Positions 33,882-43,288 are shown, numbered from the stretch's first letter. The stretch: 64,000 nucleotides of DNA from Bog-756 sp963696495 (GCA_963696495.1 CAVOKJ010000002.1:620001-684000); one strand, 5' to 3'. Numbers and translations: made by a program. Notes: generated from the letters alone by a model not told the origin.

Positions 33882-34811
33882 TCATGGCCCACGGACCTCG
33901 ACCCGGCTCACCCGGTGGAGCCCATCCTTGACGAGGACGATGCCGGCCCGGTCGCGGGTGGGCACGACGTGCCGACGGACGTTCACCAGGTTGATCTCCG
34001 ACCACGCCAGGTCGGCGACCCGGCGTGCCTCCGAGTCGTCCAGCGAGGAGAACCACCCGAGGAACGTTCCCGGTTCTGCTCCCGGCGCCCTCCGGAGCCC
34101 CAGCAGGCGATCGGTGAACCAACGTTCGACATCGGCCTCGGCCGCGTCGACGTACAGCGCGAGGTCCAAGAAGTCGGACACCTGGCGCACGGCGCCATCT
34201 CCGGTCCCCACCTGCAGCACGTTGAGCCCCTCGACGACCACGACATCGGGACGCGCGATCACGTGACGGACCCCGGCCAGGACGTCGTAGGCCTGGTGCG
34301 AGTAGACCGGCACGTCGACATCGGCGTCGCCGGCGCGGATGGCGGCCAGTGCCGACAGCAGGGCGGGACGGTCGTAGGTCTCGGGAAACCCCTTTCGCCC
34401 GCTGAGACCCCGCTCCTCGAGCACCCGGTTCGGAAACAGGAATGCGTCGGTCCCGAGCACCTCGACGGTGAGCGGGTCGGCACCCCGGGACAGGAGCCGC
34501 TGGATGATCCGGGCCGTCGTGCTCTTGCCGACGGCCACTCCCCCGGCGACACCGATCACGAACGGCGACGAGGGCCGGTGGCGTACGAAGCGCCCGGTGT
34601 CCCAGGCGGTGGCGGCGGCCGACCGGACGAGTAGCCCGAGGAGTTGGCAGAGCGGGGTGTAGACGTCGGTCACCTCGTCCGGGGCGACCGGTTCGGTGGC
34701 GGCGATCTCCCCGGCCAGCCGGACACCGTCGGGCCCGCCACCCGGAGGGTCGGCGAGCGCCGCCCACTCGCTCCTCGTGAATCGCACCGGGTCGGGCCCC
34801 GATCCCCTCAC
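33882..34811 (-). CDS. coaA: Type I pantothenate kinase
   Basis: 309 residues, the normal length for CoaA. P-loop GVAGGVAVGKSTTARI, followed by TDAFLFPN, RKGFPETYD and VVVVEGLNVLQ. It phosphorylates pantothenate, the first step of coenzyme A synthesis. GTG 34811 overlaps the upstream stop by 4 bases (GTGA); the longer in-frame extension upstream is only a shadow of the neighbouring gene. Confidence 0.95.
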   Translation of the reverse strand: MRGSGPDPVRFTRSEWAALADPPGGGPDGVRLAGEIAATEPVAPDEVTDVYTPLCQLLGLLVRSAAATAWDTGRFVRHRPSSPFVIGVAGGVAVGKSTTARIIQRLLSRGADPLTVEVLGTDAFLFPNRVLEERGLSGRKGFPETYDRPALLSALAAIRAGDADVDVPVYSHQAYDVLAGVRHVIARPDVVVVEGLNVLQVGTGDGAVRQVSDFLDLALYVDAAEADVERWFTDRLLGLRRAPGAEPGTFLGWFSSLDDSEARRVADLAWSEINLVNVRRHVVPTRDRAGIVLVKDGLHRVSRVEVRGP

Positions 34812-36157
34812 CCGATCTCCTCGGACGCCGGTCCGGGGGGTGCGTCCGGTCGCATCCGCCGACCCACCGCCTGGGCGGCCACGACCAGCGGCGGGGAGGC
34901 CAGCACCACCAGACACACCTCAAAGGGTGCCCGGAAGCGGACCAGACCGTAGGCGAGGGCGCTGACCAGCGTGACCACGCCGGCCGGCACCAGGAGGAAC
35001 CACTGGCTGATCCGCCGTCTCCGCAGGATGACGATCCCGGCCACGCCCAGCGGGAGCAGGGCATAGTAGAAGCCCAGGCCGGCCAGCGACGCCGGCACGG
35101 GGCGGCCCTCGTTGACGTCGGCGTCCGCCATCTGGATCGGCTCGTAGAGGTCCCACAGCCGGCCGACGCGGGCCACCACGACCAACGGGATCCGGCCGGT
35201 ATGGTGCTCGATGTACTCGACCGCCGCATGCTGGTCACGCGCCGACACCACCGACTCCTCGTTGCCGGTGATGGAAGCGGCGCAACCGAGGGCCCACGAG
35301 CCGAGGGAGGGACCCTGGTAGGTCTGCGGACAGTTGGCCCCGAGGAGCGCCAGGCCGTCACCGGTCGAGAGATAGGTCGGATCCTGGAAGGTGACCAGGT
35401 TCCGACCGACCCACGGTGCCATCACCGCCACCGACGCCACGATGCCCACGGTCAGCAGCAGACAGCGGCGCCGAAACGGCAACGGGCGGGCCAGGAGCAC
35501 GGCCGGCACCAACAGGAGGGGCACGAACAAGACCAGCTCGGCTCTGACCAACGCCTCGGCTCCGCACGCTGCACCGAGCAGCAGCGCACTGGCGACGGTG
35601 GGGTGCCGGAGGACGCGGATCACGGCCAGGAGGATGAGCGCCATCAGGAGCATCGCCGGGGTCTCCGACATCAGGATGCCACTCGGCATCCAGAAGTTGG
35701 GCGCCACCGCGGCCAGGCCGGCAGCGGTGAGGCCCACCCACGGGCCGGCGACGGCCCGCCCGAGCAGGCCGACGAAGAGGACCACTGCGGTGCCGAGGAC
35801 CGCCATGGTCAGACGCTGGACCGTGGTCCCGCTGTGTCGGCCCACGATGAAGCTGGCGCCGCCGATCAGCAACGAGGTCAGCGGCGGGTGGGCGGCCGTG
35901 GGCGAGTTGGCGAAGGGCGCCTCGAAGAAGTGGCCCTGGGACAGCTCGTTGGCCGTGACCCCGTACCAGAACGAGTCGTAGAGCTTCCCGTTCTCATGAC
36001 GGGTGAACTCCATGACGTAGCCGACGCGCAGCACCAGCGCGGCCAACACCACGCCACCCAGGCCGACGGCGAAGCCGTGCTCCCGCGTCGATCCTCCGAC
36101 GGTGCGCACGGGGACGGGATCGCCGGTTCCGAGGTCCTCGACGGGGGTGGTCACCAC
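34808..36157 (-). CDS. GT39-like polytopic membrane glycosyltransferase
   Basis: 449 residues from GTG 36157, chosen because AGAGGAG lies eight bases upstream. About nine membrane segments; the first loop has GKLYDSFWYGVTANEL and the next AHPPLTSLLIGGASF, as in the GT-C PMT/ArnT superfamily. The C-terminal tail is charged and cytoplasmic. It forms a two-gene operon with coaA through a 4-base overlap, although no functional link is obvious. Confidence 0.85.
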   Translation of the reverse strand: MVTTPVEDLGTGDPVPVRTVGGSTREHGFAVGLGGVVLAALVLRVGYVMEFTRHENGKLYDSFWYGVTANELSQGHFFEAPFANSPTAAHPPLTSLLIGGASFIVGRHSGTTVQRLTMAVLGTAVVLFVGLLGRAVAGPWVGLTAAGLAAVAPNFWMPSGILMSETPAMLLMALILLAVIRVLRHPTVASALLLGAACGAEALVRAELVLFVPLLLVPAVLLARPLPFRRRCLLLTVGIVASVAVMAPWVGRNLVTFQDPTYLSTGDGLALLGANCPQTYQGPSLGSWALGCAASITGNEESVVSARDQHAAVEYIEHHTGRIPLVVVARVGRLWDLYEPIQMADADVNEGRPVPASLAGLGFYYALLPLGVAGIVILRRRRISQWFLLVPAGVVTLVSALAYGLVRFRAPFEVCLVVLASPPLVVAAQAVGRRMRPDAPPGPASEEIG

Positions 36158-36377
36158 GACGTGTGCTCCTCTCCATGGTGACACCCGGGATCGACCGCAC
36201 CCAGTTCGCAGCCGGCAGCGGTCACCGGGCCGACCTCATGGAACCCACCCAAGCCGTCCTCCCCCCTCGTGCCGGTCCCGGCCCGCCGCATCGCCGGATC
36301 CGCCGCCCGACCGCCCGACCGCCGAAAGCGCAGCCCCGGAGTGGAGGCAGGAGCAGCCACCGACGGATCGATCGGGA

Positions 36378-37316
36378 TCAGTCGACGGACAACCCGTAGA
36401 CGAGTCCACCGTCAGCGTCGACGTCGTAGATCTCGATCCCGTCCTCGACGTGGGCCTCGTCCGCGGCGAGGGCGACGGCGATCTTGTTCAACGCATTGCG
36501 GGTCACGTCGGCCACCAACTCGAGGCACTGCGCCGGCGAGGCCGCGGACCGCAGTCGGGCGGCCGGTCCCTCCATGCTCCCCGGGCACCAGATCATGGCG
36601 TCCGTGAGTGCCAGCGCAGCCTTCTGGAGGGGCGACAGATCGCTGTTCTCGAAGTCCTCGACACCGGTCAGGAGGGCTTCGTCGGCGCCGGCCAACAGCG
36701 CCGGCCTGCTCCGCAGGGACTGGCAGAGCCGGCACCGGTGCTGACGTGCTCCCCGGAGACGGACCAGTTCCGAGGTGACGGGATCGAGGCCATCGAGCCG
36801 TGGCGCTGCCCTCATCAGGCGATCCAGTGCCTCCCAGATCCCCGACGCGTCCGGTCGCCGGGGTGGGCCTCCACGGTCTGGGGGCAGGGGCCAACCGAGC
36901 GCATCGAGTGCCGCCCGCGTCCGGGGGAGGAAGTCCATCACGAACACGATGGCGACCGCGGTGGCCGCGTCCACCCCCCACGACCCGAAGAGCGCCGAAC
37001 GCTGAGCGTCGGTGATCGACGACACGTCGACGGAGAACTGCTCCGACAGCTCGAGGAGGGCACGCTCGGCGTCGCCGAGGTCGGGGAGTGACCGCCACCG
37101 GTCGACGGGTCCGACGGTGGCCCCGTCGACCGACGCCACCCGGGCCACCGCCAGTGGCGGCAATCGGTGCTGATCGGCACAGACCCCGGCGACCAGGGTG
37201 AACAGCTCCACCCGTTCGAGGCGGTCGGCCTCGTTCCATGCCGCCGGCTCCAAACTCCCCAGCGCATCGACGGTGGCGGTCATGTCGTCGTCCAACGCCG
37301 CGAGTCGATCGGCCAT
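36378..37316 (-). CDS. Carboxymuconolactone decarboxylase/AhpD-family protein
   Basis: 312 residues. The AhpD-type redox motif CRLCQSLRSRPALLAG lies at ~195, with the surrounding helices ELVRLRGARQHRCRLC and ALALTDAMIWCPG typical of the CMD fold. An N-terminal ~150-residue helical region resembles a second, degenerate CMD domain. Such proteins act as disulfide reductases or peroxidase partners. The 220 bases upstream of the neighbouring GT39 gene hold nothing I recognise. Confidence 0.85.
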   Translation of the reverse strand: MADRLAALDDDMTATVDALGSLEPAAWNEADRLERVELFTLVAGVCADQHRLPPLAVARVASVDGATVGPVDRWRSLPDLGDAERALLELSEQFSVDVSSITDAQRSALFGSWGVDAATAVAIVFVMDFLPRTRAALDALGWPLPPDRGGPPRRPDASGIWEALDRLMRAAPRLDGLDPVTSELVRLRGARQHRCRLCQSLRSRPALLAGADEALLTGVEDFENSDLSPLQKAALALTDAMIWCPGSMEGPAARLRSAASPAQCLELVADVTRNALNKIAVALAADEAHVEDGIEIYDVDADGGLVYGLSVD

Positions 37317-37429
37317 AGTGCGAGAACCCTATCCGCCCGCGGCCACGACCGGGGCCGAGCGGCACCGCCCGGCCAGTTCGTCGAATCGTCTCGACGGAGC
37401 GAAGCCGCCGTCCCGGTCCGTCCCGTCCC

Positions 37430-38971
37430 TCAACCGAGCGACTTGCGCACCTTCTTGCGGTCCAGTCCGTCCCAGACGGAATGCCATCTGCGGCGCAGCG
37501 TTCGTTGGCGGCGTCGCTCCCCCGCCACCAGCACTCCGGCCGAGAACGCAGCACTGCGGGTGCCGCTCTGGGCCTGGTGGCGCAGCCATTGCTCGGCCGT
37601 CACCGCATCATGGTGCTCGCCCAGCACCGTCTGCAGGTCCTCGGCGGCGGCGGCGAGGCGCCGGGCCGGCTTTCCGAGCACGGGGCCGGCCGTCTCGGCT
37701 GCGTACCGGAGCTGCTTCGCCCGGATCCGGATGCGATGGAGCTGGACGTCGCTCGGGTGTCCACCGGCCGATCGAACCGTCCGGTGCAGGGCGCGCCAGC
37801 GCTTCCGCACCAGCCCGGGGAGGACGCGCCTCGCCGCGGCATCGCCGTGTCCACCCCTGGCCTTGTGACGGCGACGGCCGGACGCGAAGAGGGGTGGCAG
37901 GCGCGACGCGGCGTTCAACCGATCAAGCAGGCTCAGGTACCGCTCGCCGGCCAGCGTCGTCGCCAACTCCCGGGCGGCCGTGCGGCGATCGTCGTCCAGT
38001 GCCACCCTGAGTTCGAGGGTTCCCCCCGCCTCGGTCACGGACTCGGTGGTCAGCAACGACCCGCCGAGCACGTCGGCATCGCGTACCTTTCCCAGCACGG
38101 CGCCCAGCCACTTGAGCTCGTCCCGGGTACGCGACACCCACACGGGGTCGAGCTCCCGACGGAGCAGCTTCAGATCAGACCGCAGTCGCCGGGTGGCGAC
38201 CCGGGCCTGGTGGACGTCCTCGGTGGCGGGGTCGGCCTCGTCGAGGCGTAGACGGATGTCGTGCTCGATCAGTCGGTCGAGGCTCTTGGCGATGGAGTCC
38301 TTCACGACGTCCTCCATCAGCGACCGCCGGTCGAGACCGGACCGCTCGGTCCTGGCGGCGTCGTGCCCGGCCAGGCGCAGCGCCTTTCCCAACTTCGTCT
38401 CCCCGTCGGTCCGCGCCCCGGCGTGGCGCATCTCGACCACCACCGCGTTCATCACCGACTCGCCGCCGGGACCGAGCTCCAACTCGATCTGGCGAAAGCG
38501 CCGGCTCTTGCCGCCGACGACGACGGCGGTCACGACGTCGTCGTCGATCTCTCCGCAGGAGGCACCGTCCGCGTCACGCAGCACCATGCGCCGTCGGACC
38601 GCCTTCAGTTCGGCGATCCGGCCCAGTGAGGCCCGCCGGACGACCCCCCGCACGATCCTGGTGGCCTCGTCGGGGACGGTGTCGGACGGGCCCGGCCAGG
38701 CGAGCTCGTCGCGGTCGAGTGTCGGCCCGGCCCCCGTGCGGGGAAGCTTCAGGGTCCACGTGCCGCCCCCGGGCTCCTCGCCGGAGCGGTGTCGCAGCGT
38801 GATGTTGCTGCGCCACAATCTGAGATCGGACGTGTCGAAGTACAGGGCCAGGGTGTGCTGCTCCGGGAGGCGCACCGTCCCTCCCACCACCCTCCGGAGG
38901 TCAGGGAGTTCGAAGTCGGCTTCGACCGCCAGCTTCACCTCTCGCTCGATGGATCGGCTCACGGTCACCAT
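37430..38971 (-). CDS. CYTH-CHAD domain protein
   Basis: 513 residues. N-terminal CYTH domain with the ExExK motif (EREVKLAVE) and basic sheet residues for triphosphate or polyphosphate binding; C-terminal CHAD domain (~220-510) with VHQARVATRRLRSDLKLLR, LGKVRDADVL and HRIRIRAKQLRYAAE. CHAD binds polyphosphate and CYTH often hydrolyses triphosphates. A SigB-type promoter lies ~400 bases upstream, beyond a structured stretch, and a polyphosphate kinase 2 is encoded at 46502. A role in polyphosphate metabolism is likely. Confidence 0.92.
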   Translation of the reverse strand: MVTVSRSIEREVKLAVEADFELPDLRRVVGGTVRLPEQHTLALYFDTSDLRLWRSNITLRHRSGEEPGGGTWTLKLPRTGAGPTLDRDELAWPGPSDTVPDEATRIVRGVVRRASLGRIAELKAVRRRMVLRDADGASCGEIDDDVVTAVVVGGKSRRFRQIELELGPGGESVMNAVVVEMRHAGARTDGETKLGKALRLAGHDAARTERSGLDRRSLMEDVVKDSIAKSLDRLIEHDIRLRLDEADPATEDVHQARVATRRLRSDLKLLRRELDPVWVSRTRDELKWLGAVLGKVRDADVLGGSLLTTESVTEAGGTLELRVALDDDRRTAARELATTLAGERYLSLLDRLNAASRLPPLFASGRRRHKARGGHGDAAARRVLPGLVRKRWRALHRTVRSAGGHPSDVQLHRIRIRAKQLRYAAETAGPVLGKPARRLAAAAEDLQTVLGEHHDAVTAEQWLRHQAQSGTRSAAFSAGVLVAGERRRQRTLRRRWHSVWDGLDRKKVRKSLG

Positions 38972-39263
38972 TACCTACCTGATCCCCGACGGACAGGGGA
39001 GAACATCCCACCGAATCGGCCAATCGCCCGGTGACACCGGGAATCCACCTGAGAGCGAGCATAGCAAGCGGCCAGGATCAGGGACTCCGGACGGAGCGGA
39101 CACGCGAGAGGGCACGGGCAGCCCATACCCCCGTCGGGGTGGTCCTACTCGGGTAACGCCGCCGGTTGCCATGACCGTCCAGACGCCACGAACTCGCCCA
39201 CGGGATCACCGGCTCCCGATGGCTCAGACGGCCACGTCACACCGGCCGGCCACCGTTCCCGAG

Positions 39264-39324
39264 GGCCGACGGCCGTCACGGACTGGACGGCCGTCGGCCG
39301 ATCGGGCTCCTGCCCCCAGGAGCC
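39264..39324. other. Two adjacent strong hairpins in a 551-base gap
   Basis: A perfect 14-bp inverted repeat GGCCGACGGCCGTC (39264-39277) / its complement (39286-39299) with an 8-base loop, followed by GGCTCCTG-CCCC-CAGGAGCC (39305-39324). No U-tract follows, so a plain terminator is unlikely. The stretch 38972-39522 contains no gene I can support; it holds these hairpins and two divergent SigB-type promoters, and the hairpins lie in the transcript started at 39380. Confidence 0.75.
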
Positions 39325-39379
39325 GCACCTGGAGCTTCGGGACCGTTCGGACCCCGCTCCCCGGTTCGACGGACAGCCC

Positions 39380-39405
39380 GTACCCGGTGTCCGGCCGCCG
39401 CAAAC
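39380..39405 (-). promoter_or_regulatory. SigB/SigF-type promoter with no adjacent gene
   Basis: Minus strand: GTTT (39405-39402), 16-base spacer, GGGTAC (39385-39380). The CYTH-CHAD gene begins only ~400 bases downstream; the intervening RNA is rich in strong hairpins. It may be a long leader or a small RNA. Confidence 0.65.
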
Positions 39406-39472
39406 GGGACCGGTTCCCGGCATGGATCCCTCCCGCTGAAGGAGGACCGGCGATGGCCGCCGGCCCTCCGCC

Positions 39473-39498
39473 GTTTCGACAGGGTCGGAAACGGGTAG
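39473..39498 (+). promoter_or_regulatory. SigB/SigF-type promoter of LapA-family gene 1
   Basis: GTTT (39473-39476), 16-base spacer, GGGTAG (39493-39498), 25 bases before the LapA ATG at 39523. Divergent from the site at 39380. Confidence 0.75.
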
Positions 39499-39522
39499 CC
39501 GGGGATCCATGGCCGGTGAGGT

Positions 39523-39954
39523 ATGACCGAAGGACGACCCGTGGAGCCGTCCGATACGACCGTCGAGGACGCCGGGCGCCGCGGGCCCGCTGGACGAGGG
39601 GGCGCGCCGCCGCCCGATCCGGCGATCCGGGTCGACACCGTCCCCCGTTCCCCGACCCGGCTCAGCGCCACGTGGACGGCCGTCGTGGTCGCCGTCGTCC
39701 TGTTGGTGGCCCTGGTGGTCTTCATCGCCCAGAACACCCGACCGTCGACCGTGAGCTTCCTCGGGGCCCACGGACGGGCCCCGACCGCCGTCCTGCTCCT
39801 GATCGCCGCGCTGGCCGGCGCCGTCATCGTCATCGTCGTCGCGGTGGCCCGGATGCTCCAGCTCCGCAGGCGGGCTGCCCGTCCGAGAGCCGTCGGGGCG
39901 GACACCGACCCGCGTGCGGGTGGCACCGGCCGGTCGTCCGTGCCCGGAAGGTGA
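39523..39954 (+). CDS. LapA-family (DUF1049) membrane protein 1
   Basis: 143 residues. Disordered N-terminus (~45), then WTAVVVAVVLLVALVVFIAQNTRPSTVSFLG and a second membrane helix LLLIAALAGAVIVIVVAVARML with a basic cytoplasmic end: the two-helix LapA (DUF1049) architecture linked to envelope or lipopolysaccharide assembly in proteobacteria and of unknown role in actinobacteria. The SigB-type promoter 25 bases upstream suggests a stress-inducible membrane protein. Confidence 0.88.
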   Translation: MTEGRPVEPSDTTVEDAGRRGPAGRGGAPPPDPAIRVDTVPRSPTRLSATWTAVVVAVVLLVALVVFIAQNTRPSTVSFLGAHGRAPTAVLLLIAALAGAVIVIVVAVARMLQLRRRAARPRAVGADTDPRAGGTGRSSVPGR

Positions 39955-40018
39955 CAGCCGACGCGGGCGCCCACGGTCGTTGCCGGGCGCTCGGGGCACC
40001 GCCCGCTAGCCTGCCGGG

Positions 40019-40519
40019 ATGAGCCCACCCCGGTTGGCGAGATCCGTGCTCGGAGCCGTGTTGCTCGGAACGGCCAGCGGACTCCGCTCACAGATCGGCG
40101 TCGCCTCCGTCGTCGTTACCGCCGAACCCGGGCGGCTGCCCGGCCCTTTTGGCCACAGAGGCGCGCGCCTCGGTGCGCTGGCCGCCGCGGCCGGCGAGCT
40201 GGTGGTCGACAAGCTGCCCGGCGTCCCCGCCCGCACCGCCGCCGGAGGCCTGGCTGCCCGGGTCGTACTGGGAGGGGTCTCCGGCGCACTGCTGGCCTCG
40301 GTGAGTGGTGGGCCCGTCGTCTGCTCGGCGGCCATCGGTTCGGGGAGCGCCGTGGCGGGCGCCTACGGCGGTCTGGCCGTTCGCCGGCGATTGGCCGCGA
40401 GGATCGCACCGCTGGCTGCCGGCCTCGCCGAGGACGGCCTGGCCGTGGCGCTGGCGCTCTCCGCCGTGGCGGCCCTCGACCGTCCGACCGGTGAGGTGCC
40501 GCGCGGCAATCGGCGGTGA
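40019..40519 (+). CDS. DUF4126-like small membrane protein
   Basis: 166 residues with five hydrophobic segments. Start LARSVLGAVLLGTASGLRSQIGVASVVV matches the DUF4126 family signature of Gly/Ala-rich membrane proteins of unknown function. ATG start with only a weak ribosome site. Confidence 0.7.
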   Translation: MSPPRLARSVLGAVLLGTASGLRSQIGVASVVVTAEPGRLPGPFGHRGARLGALAAAAGELVVDKLPGVPARTAAGGLAARVVLGGVSGALLASVSGGPVVCSAAIGSGSAVAGAYGGLAVRRRLAARIAPLAAGLAEDGLAVALALSAVAALDRPTGEVPRGNRR

Positions 40520-40628
40520 GGGCGGAGGTCATTCGCTCGGGGAGCGACGCCGTGGACCCCGGGAGCACGTCCATCCCGACCCACGGCGATCCGAGCCGCC
40601 TCCACCGGGTATGGGGCAGGATGGGCCC

Positions 40629-41576
40629 ATGGCACACGACCGAAAATTCCGCTTTGCCGCGCAACTGGGCACCACGAAAGACGGCTCGGCCCGCTCGTGG
40701 GCCGACCAGGCGAGGCGAGCCGAGGACCTCGGGTACTCGGCGCTGCTCATGCCGGACCATTTCGGGGACCAGCTGGCTCCCGTGCCCGCACTGGCGGCGG
40801 TCGCGGCAGCCACCACCTCGCTCCGCATCGGCTCCCTCGTCTTCGGCAACGACTACCGGCACCCTGTCGTCCTGGCCAAGGAGGCGGCGACCCTGGACCT
40901 GCTGAGCGAGGGTCGGTTCGAACTCAGCCTGGGCGCCGGCTGGATGCGGACCGACTACGAGGAGTCCGGCATCACCTACGACACGCCGCGGGTGAGGGTG
41001 GAGCGCTTCGAGGAGGCGGTCCAGGTCCTGCAAGGACTGCTCCGATCCGAGGGGCCGTTCTCCTTCGACGGCACGCACTACCGGGTCGAGGACCACGAAC
41101 TGCACCCCCGACCGGTGCAGAAGCCGGGCCCGCCCCTCATCATCGGTGGCGGCGGCAAGCGGGTACTCTCCTTCGCCGCCCGCCATGCCGACATCGTGAG
41201 CATCAACGTGAACCTCCGGGAGGGAACCGGCGGTCCGGAGACGGCACCGAACGCCTCGCCCGAACGCACTCGTGAGAAGGTGGCCTGGGTCAGGGACTCC
41301 GCCGGCGACCGCTTCGAGGAGCTCGAGCTCAACGCCCTCATCGGCTTCGTGCTCATCACCGACGACGCCAAGGGTGTGGCGGACGCCATGGCACCCCACT
41401 TCGGCATCAGCAGTGCCGATGCACTCCACGTCCCGCTGGCCCTCCTGGGCACGCTCGACGAGATGACCGAGGAGCTCCGGTGGCGACGCGAGGAGTACGG
41501 CATCTCGTACTGGTCCATCGAGGCGGACAACTGGGAGCAGCTCGGTCCCCTCGTCAGCACGCTGTCGGGCACCTGA
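40629..41576 (+). CDS. F420-dependent LLM oxidoreductase (TIGR03621-like)
   Basis: 315 residues from ATG 40629 (in-frame ATG at 40611 also possible). Luciferase-like TIM barrel with KFRFAAQLG, SWADQARRAEDLGYSALLMPDHFGDQLAPVPALAAVA and SLVFGNDYRHPVVLAKEAATLDLLSEGRFELSLGAGW; the last motif is characteristic of F420-dependent actinobacterial members. Reaction unknown. It heads a close-packed set with the NUDIX (17-base gap) and RNase Z-like (8-base gap) genes. Confidence 0.9.
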   Translation: MAHDRKFRFAAQLGTTKDGSARSWADQARRAEDLGYSALLMPDHFGDQLAPVPALAAVAAATTSLRIGSLVFGNDYRHPVVLAKEAATLDLLSEGRFELSLGAGWMRTDYEESGITYDTPRVRVERFEEAVQVLQGLLRSEGPFSFDGTHYRVEDHELHPRPVQKPGPPLIIGGGGKRVLSFAARHADIVSINVNLREGTGGPETAPNASPERTREKVAWVRDSAGDRFEELELNALIGFVLITDDAKGVADAMAPHFGISSADALHVPLALLGTLDEMTEELRWRREEYGISYWSIEADNWEQLGPLVSTLSGT

Positions 41577-41593
41577 GCGCCTCCGGAGCGGTC

Positions 41594-42067
41594 GTGCCCA
41601 CGACGAGTGCCGGCATCCTCCCGTTCCGGAGGCCAACCCCTGGGGGGATGGAGGTCCTGCTCGTCCACCCGGGTGGTCCGTTCTGGAAGGACAAGGACGA
41701 GCACGCCTGGTCGATCGCCAAGGGTGAGTACGGCAGCGAGGAGGACCCCCTCGCTGCCGCCGAGCGCGAGTTCGCCGAGGAGATGGGCGTCCCCGCCCCG
41801 CCGGGTGACCGCATCGACCTCGGCGAGATACGCCAGGGCAGTGGAAAGATCGTGCGGGCCTGGGCGGTCGACGCCGGGGCGGTGGAGCTCGAGTACGTGG
41901 CGAGCAACCTGTTCGAGCTGGAATGGCCTCCCCGGTCGGGAAGGATCCGGCAGTTCCCCGAGGTCGATCGGGCCGAGTGGACGACCGTCCCCGTGGCTCG
42001 GACCCGGCTGGTGAAGGCCCAGGTGGCCCTGCTCGACCGGCTGGTCGCCCGGACCGGGGACCGATAG
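41594..42067 (+). CDS. NUDIX hydrolase
   Basis: 157 residues, GTG start. The NUDIX box G-x5-E-x7-REFAEEMGV is complete (GEYGSEEDPLAAAEREFAEEMG at ~50-71, with the catalytic Glu residues). N-terminal SAGILPFRR and the HAWSIAKGEYG segment fit the family of predicted nucleotide-polyphosphate hydrolases fused or next to other repair genes. Substrate unknown. Confidence 0.92.
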   Translation: MPTTSAGILPFRRPTPGGMEVLLVHPGGPFWKDKDEHAWSIAKGEYGSEEDPLAAAEREFAEEMGVPAPPGDRIDLGEIRQGSGKIVRAWAVDAGAVELEYVASNLFELEWPPRSGRIRQFPEVDRAEWTTVPVARTRLVKAQVALLDRLVARTGDR

Positions 42068-42075
42068 GCCATCCC

Positions 42076-43017
42076 GTGCCTTCCCGTGAGCTGGTGATCC
42101 TCGGCACGGCGAGTCAGGCGCCCACCCGGCACCGGAACCACAACGGCTATGTCCTGCGCTGGGACGGACAGTCCTTCCTGTTCGATCCCGGCGAGGGGAC
42201 CCAGCGCCAGATGACCCTCGGCGGGATCTCGGCCTGGCCGATCCGCCACATCTGCGTCACGCACTTCCACGGGGACCACTGCCTCGGGCTTCCCGGCGTT
42301 CTGCAGCGCATGTCGCTCGACGGCGTGACCCACCCCGTCGATGTGCTGTTCCCGGCGACCGGCACCGGGTACTTCCGCAAGCTGAGGCGCGCCTCTGTGT
42401 TCAACGACCGGATCGATGTCCGCCCCCTGCCGGTCGCCGCGGACGGAACGGTGACCACCGACGGACCGCTGTCCATCGTGGCGGTCCGGCTCGAGCACGA
42501 GCCGGAGACGTTCGGATGGCGCATCGAGGAGGCCCCGGGAAGGACCATGCTGCCCGATCGCCTGGACGCCGCCGGTGTCGAGGGCGAGATGATCGGACGC
42601 CTGCAGAGGTCGGGGTCGGTCGAGGTCGCGGGTAGGCGAGTGCGGATCGAGGACGTCAGCACGCACCGGGCCGGCCAGCGCATGTCCTTCGTGATGGATA
42701 CGGGGATCTGCGATGCCGCCGTGGATCTGGCCGCCGACTCCGATCTGATGGTCTGCGAGGCGACGTTCGCCGGCGAGGACGAGCACCTGGCCCGCCGCTT
42801 TCGGCACCTGACCGCCGCCGATGCCGCCCGGATCGCACGCGATGCGGGCGCCCGACGCCTGGTGCTCACCCACTTCTCCCAGCGCTACCCCGACGTCCGG
42901 CCCCTCCTCGACGAGGCGGCATCGATCTTCCCCGACGTCATCGCCGGCGAGGACCTGCTCCGCGTGGCTGTGCCCGAGCGAGTCCGGCCCGTGGGGCCTC
43001 CCCCGTCCCCGACCTGA
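42076..43017 (+). CDS. rnz: Ribonuclease Z-type MBL-fold enzyme
   Basis: 313 residues, GTG start. Metallo-beta-lactamase fold with THFHGDHCLGLPG (HxHxDH), FVMDTG, and a C-terminal LTHFSQRYPDV; FLFDPGEGTQRQM near the N-terminus and the RNase Z-type exosite region at ~100-180 are present. It would mature tRNA 3' ends; related MBL enzymes with other substrates cannot be excluded. Its last 80 bases overlap a convergent small gene. Confidence 0.92.
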   Translation: MPSRELVILGTASQAPTRHRNHNGYVLRWDGQSFLFDPGEGTQRQMTLGGISAWPIRHICVTHFHGDHCLGLPGVLQRMSLDGVTHPVDVLFPATGTGYFRKLRRASVFNDRIDVRPLPVAADGTVTTDGPLSIVAVRLEHEPETFGWRIEEAPGRTMLPDRLDAAGVEGEMIGRLQRSGSVEVAGRRVRIEDVSTHRAGQRMSFVMDTGICDAAVDLAADSDLMVCEATFAGEDEHLARRFRHLTAADAARIARDAGARRLVLTHFSQRYPDVRPLLDEAASIFPDVIAGEDLLRVAVPERVRPVGPPPSPT

Positions 43018-43288
43018 CATCGCCCGTCGTCACCCGGCGGCTCTCCGACCTCTCGGTCCCGTCAGCCGAAGAAGCGACCCGCACCTTCCCGGTGCGACCG
43101 CTGATGCCCCGACCGTTGGATCCGGGTCCTTCGTGGAGGGCGCAGAGCTCCGACCCGTTGTAGATGGAGAGCCGGGCGCCACACGACGGCTGGGCACAGA
43201 TCCTGTCCCGGGCATGGACCGGCGGCCCCGACGCCCCCGTGAACCGCTCTGCGGTGACCGACCCACCTCGGGTGCCGTGCAGTTCCAT
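42938..43288 (-). CDS. Small Cys-rich protein with zinc-binding-like motif
   Basis: 116 residues from ATG 43288 (ATG 43297 also in frame). The centre reads CAQPSCGARLSIYNGSELCALH, a C-x4-C-x13-C-x2-H pattern like small zinc-binding proteins; C-terminal region basic and low in complexity. It overlaps the 3' end of the RNase Z-like gene by 80 bases, which is suspicious, but a SigB-type promoter lies 50 bases upstream and in the right orientation, supporting a real stress gene. Function unknown. Confidence 0.55.
   Translation of the reverse strand: MELHGTRGGSVTAERFTGASGPPVHARDRICAQPSCGARLSIYNGSELCALHEGPGSNGRGISGRTGKVRVASSADGTERSESRRVTTGDVRSGTGEAPRAGLARAQPRGAGPRRR

Noticed and set aside
38975..39172. 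65-codon minus-strand reading frame between CYTH-CHAD and the stress promoter
   Set aside because: No ribosome-binding site, no recognisable fold and composition of random GC-rich DNA; the structured hairpins upstream are more credible.
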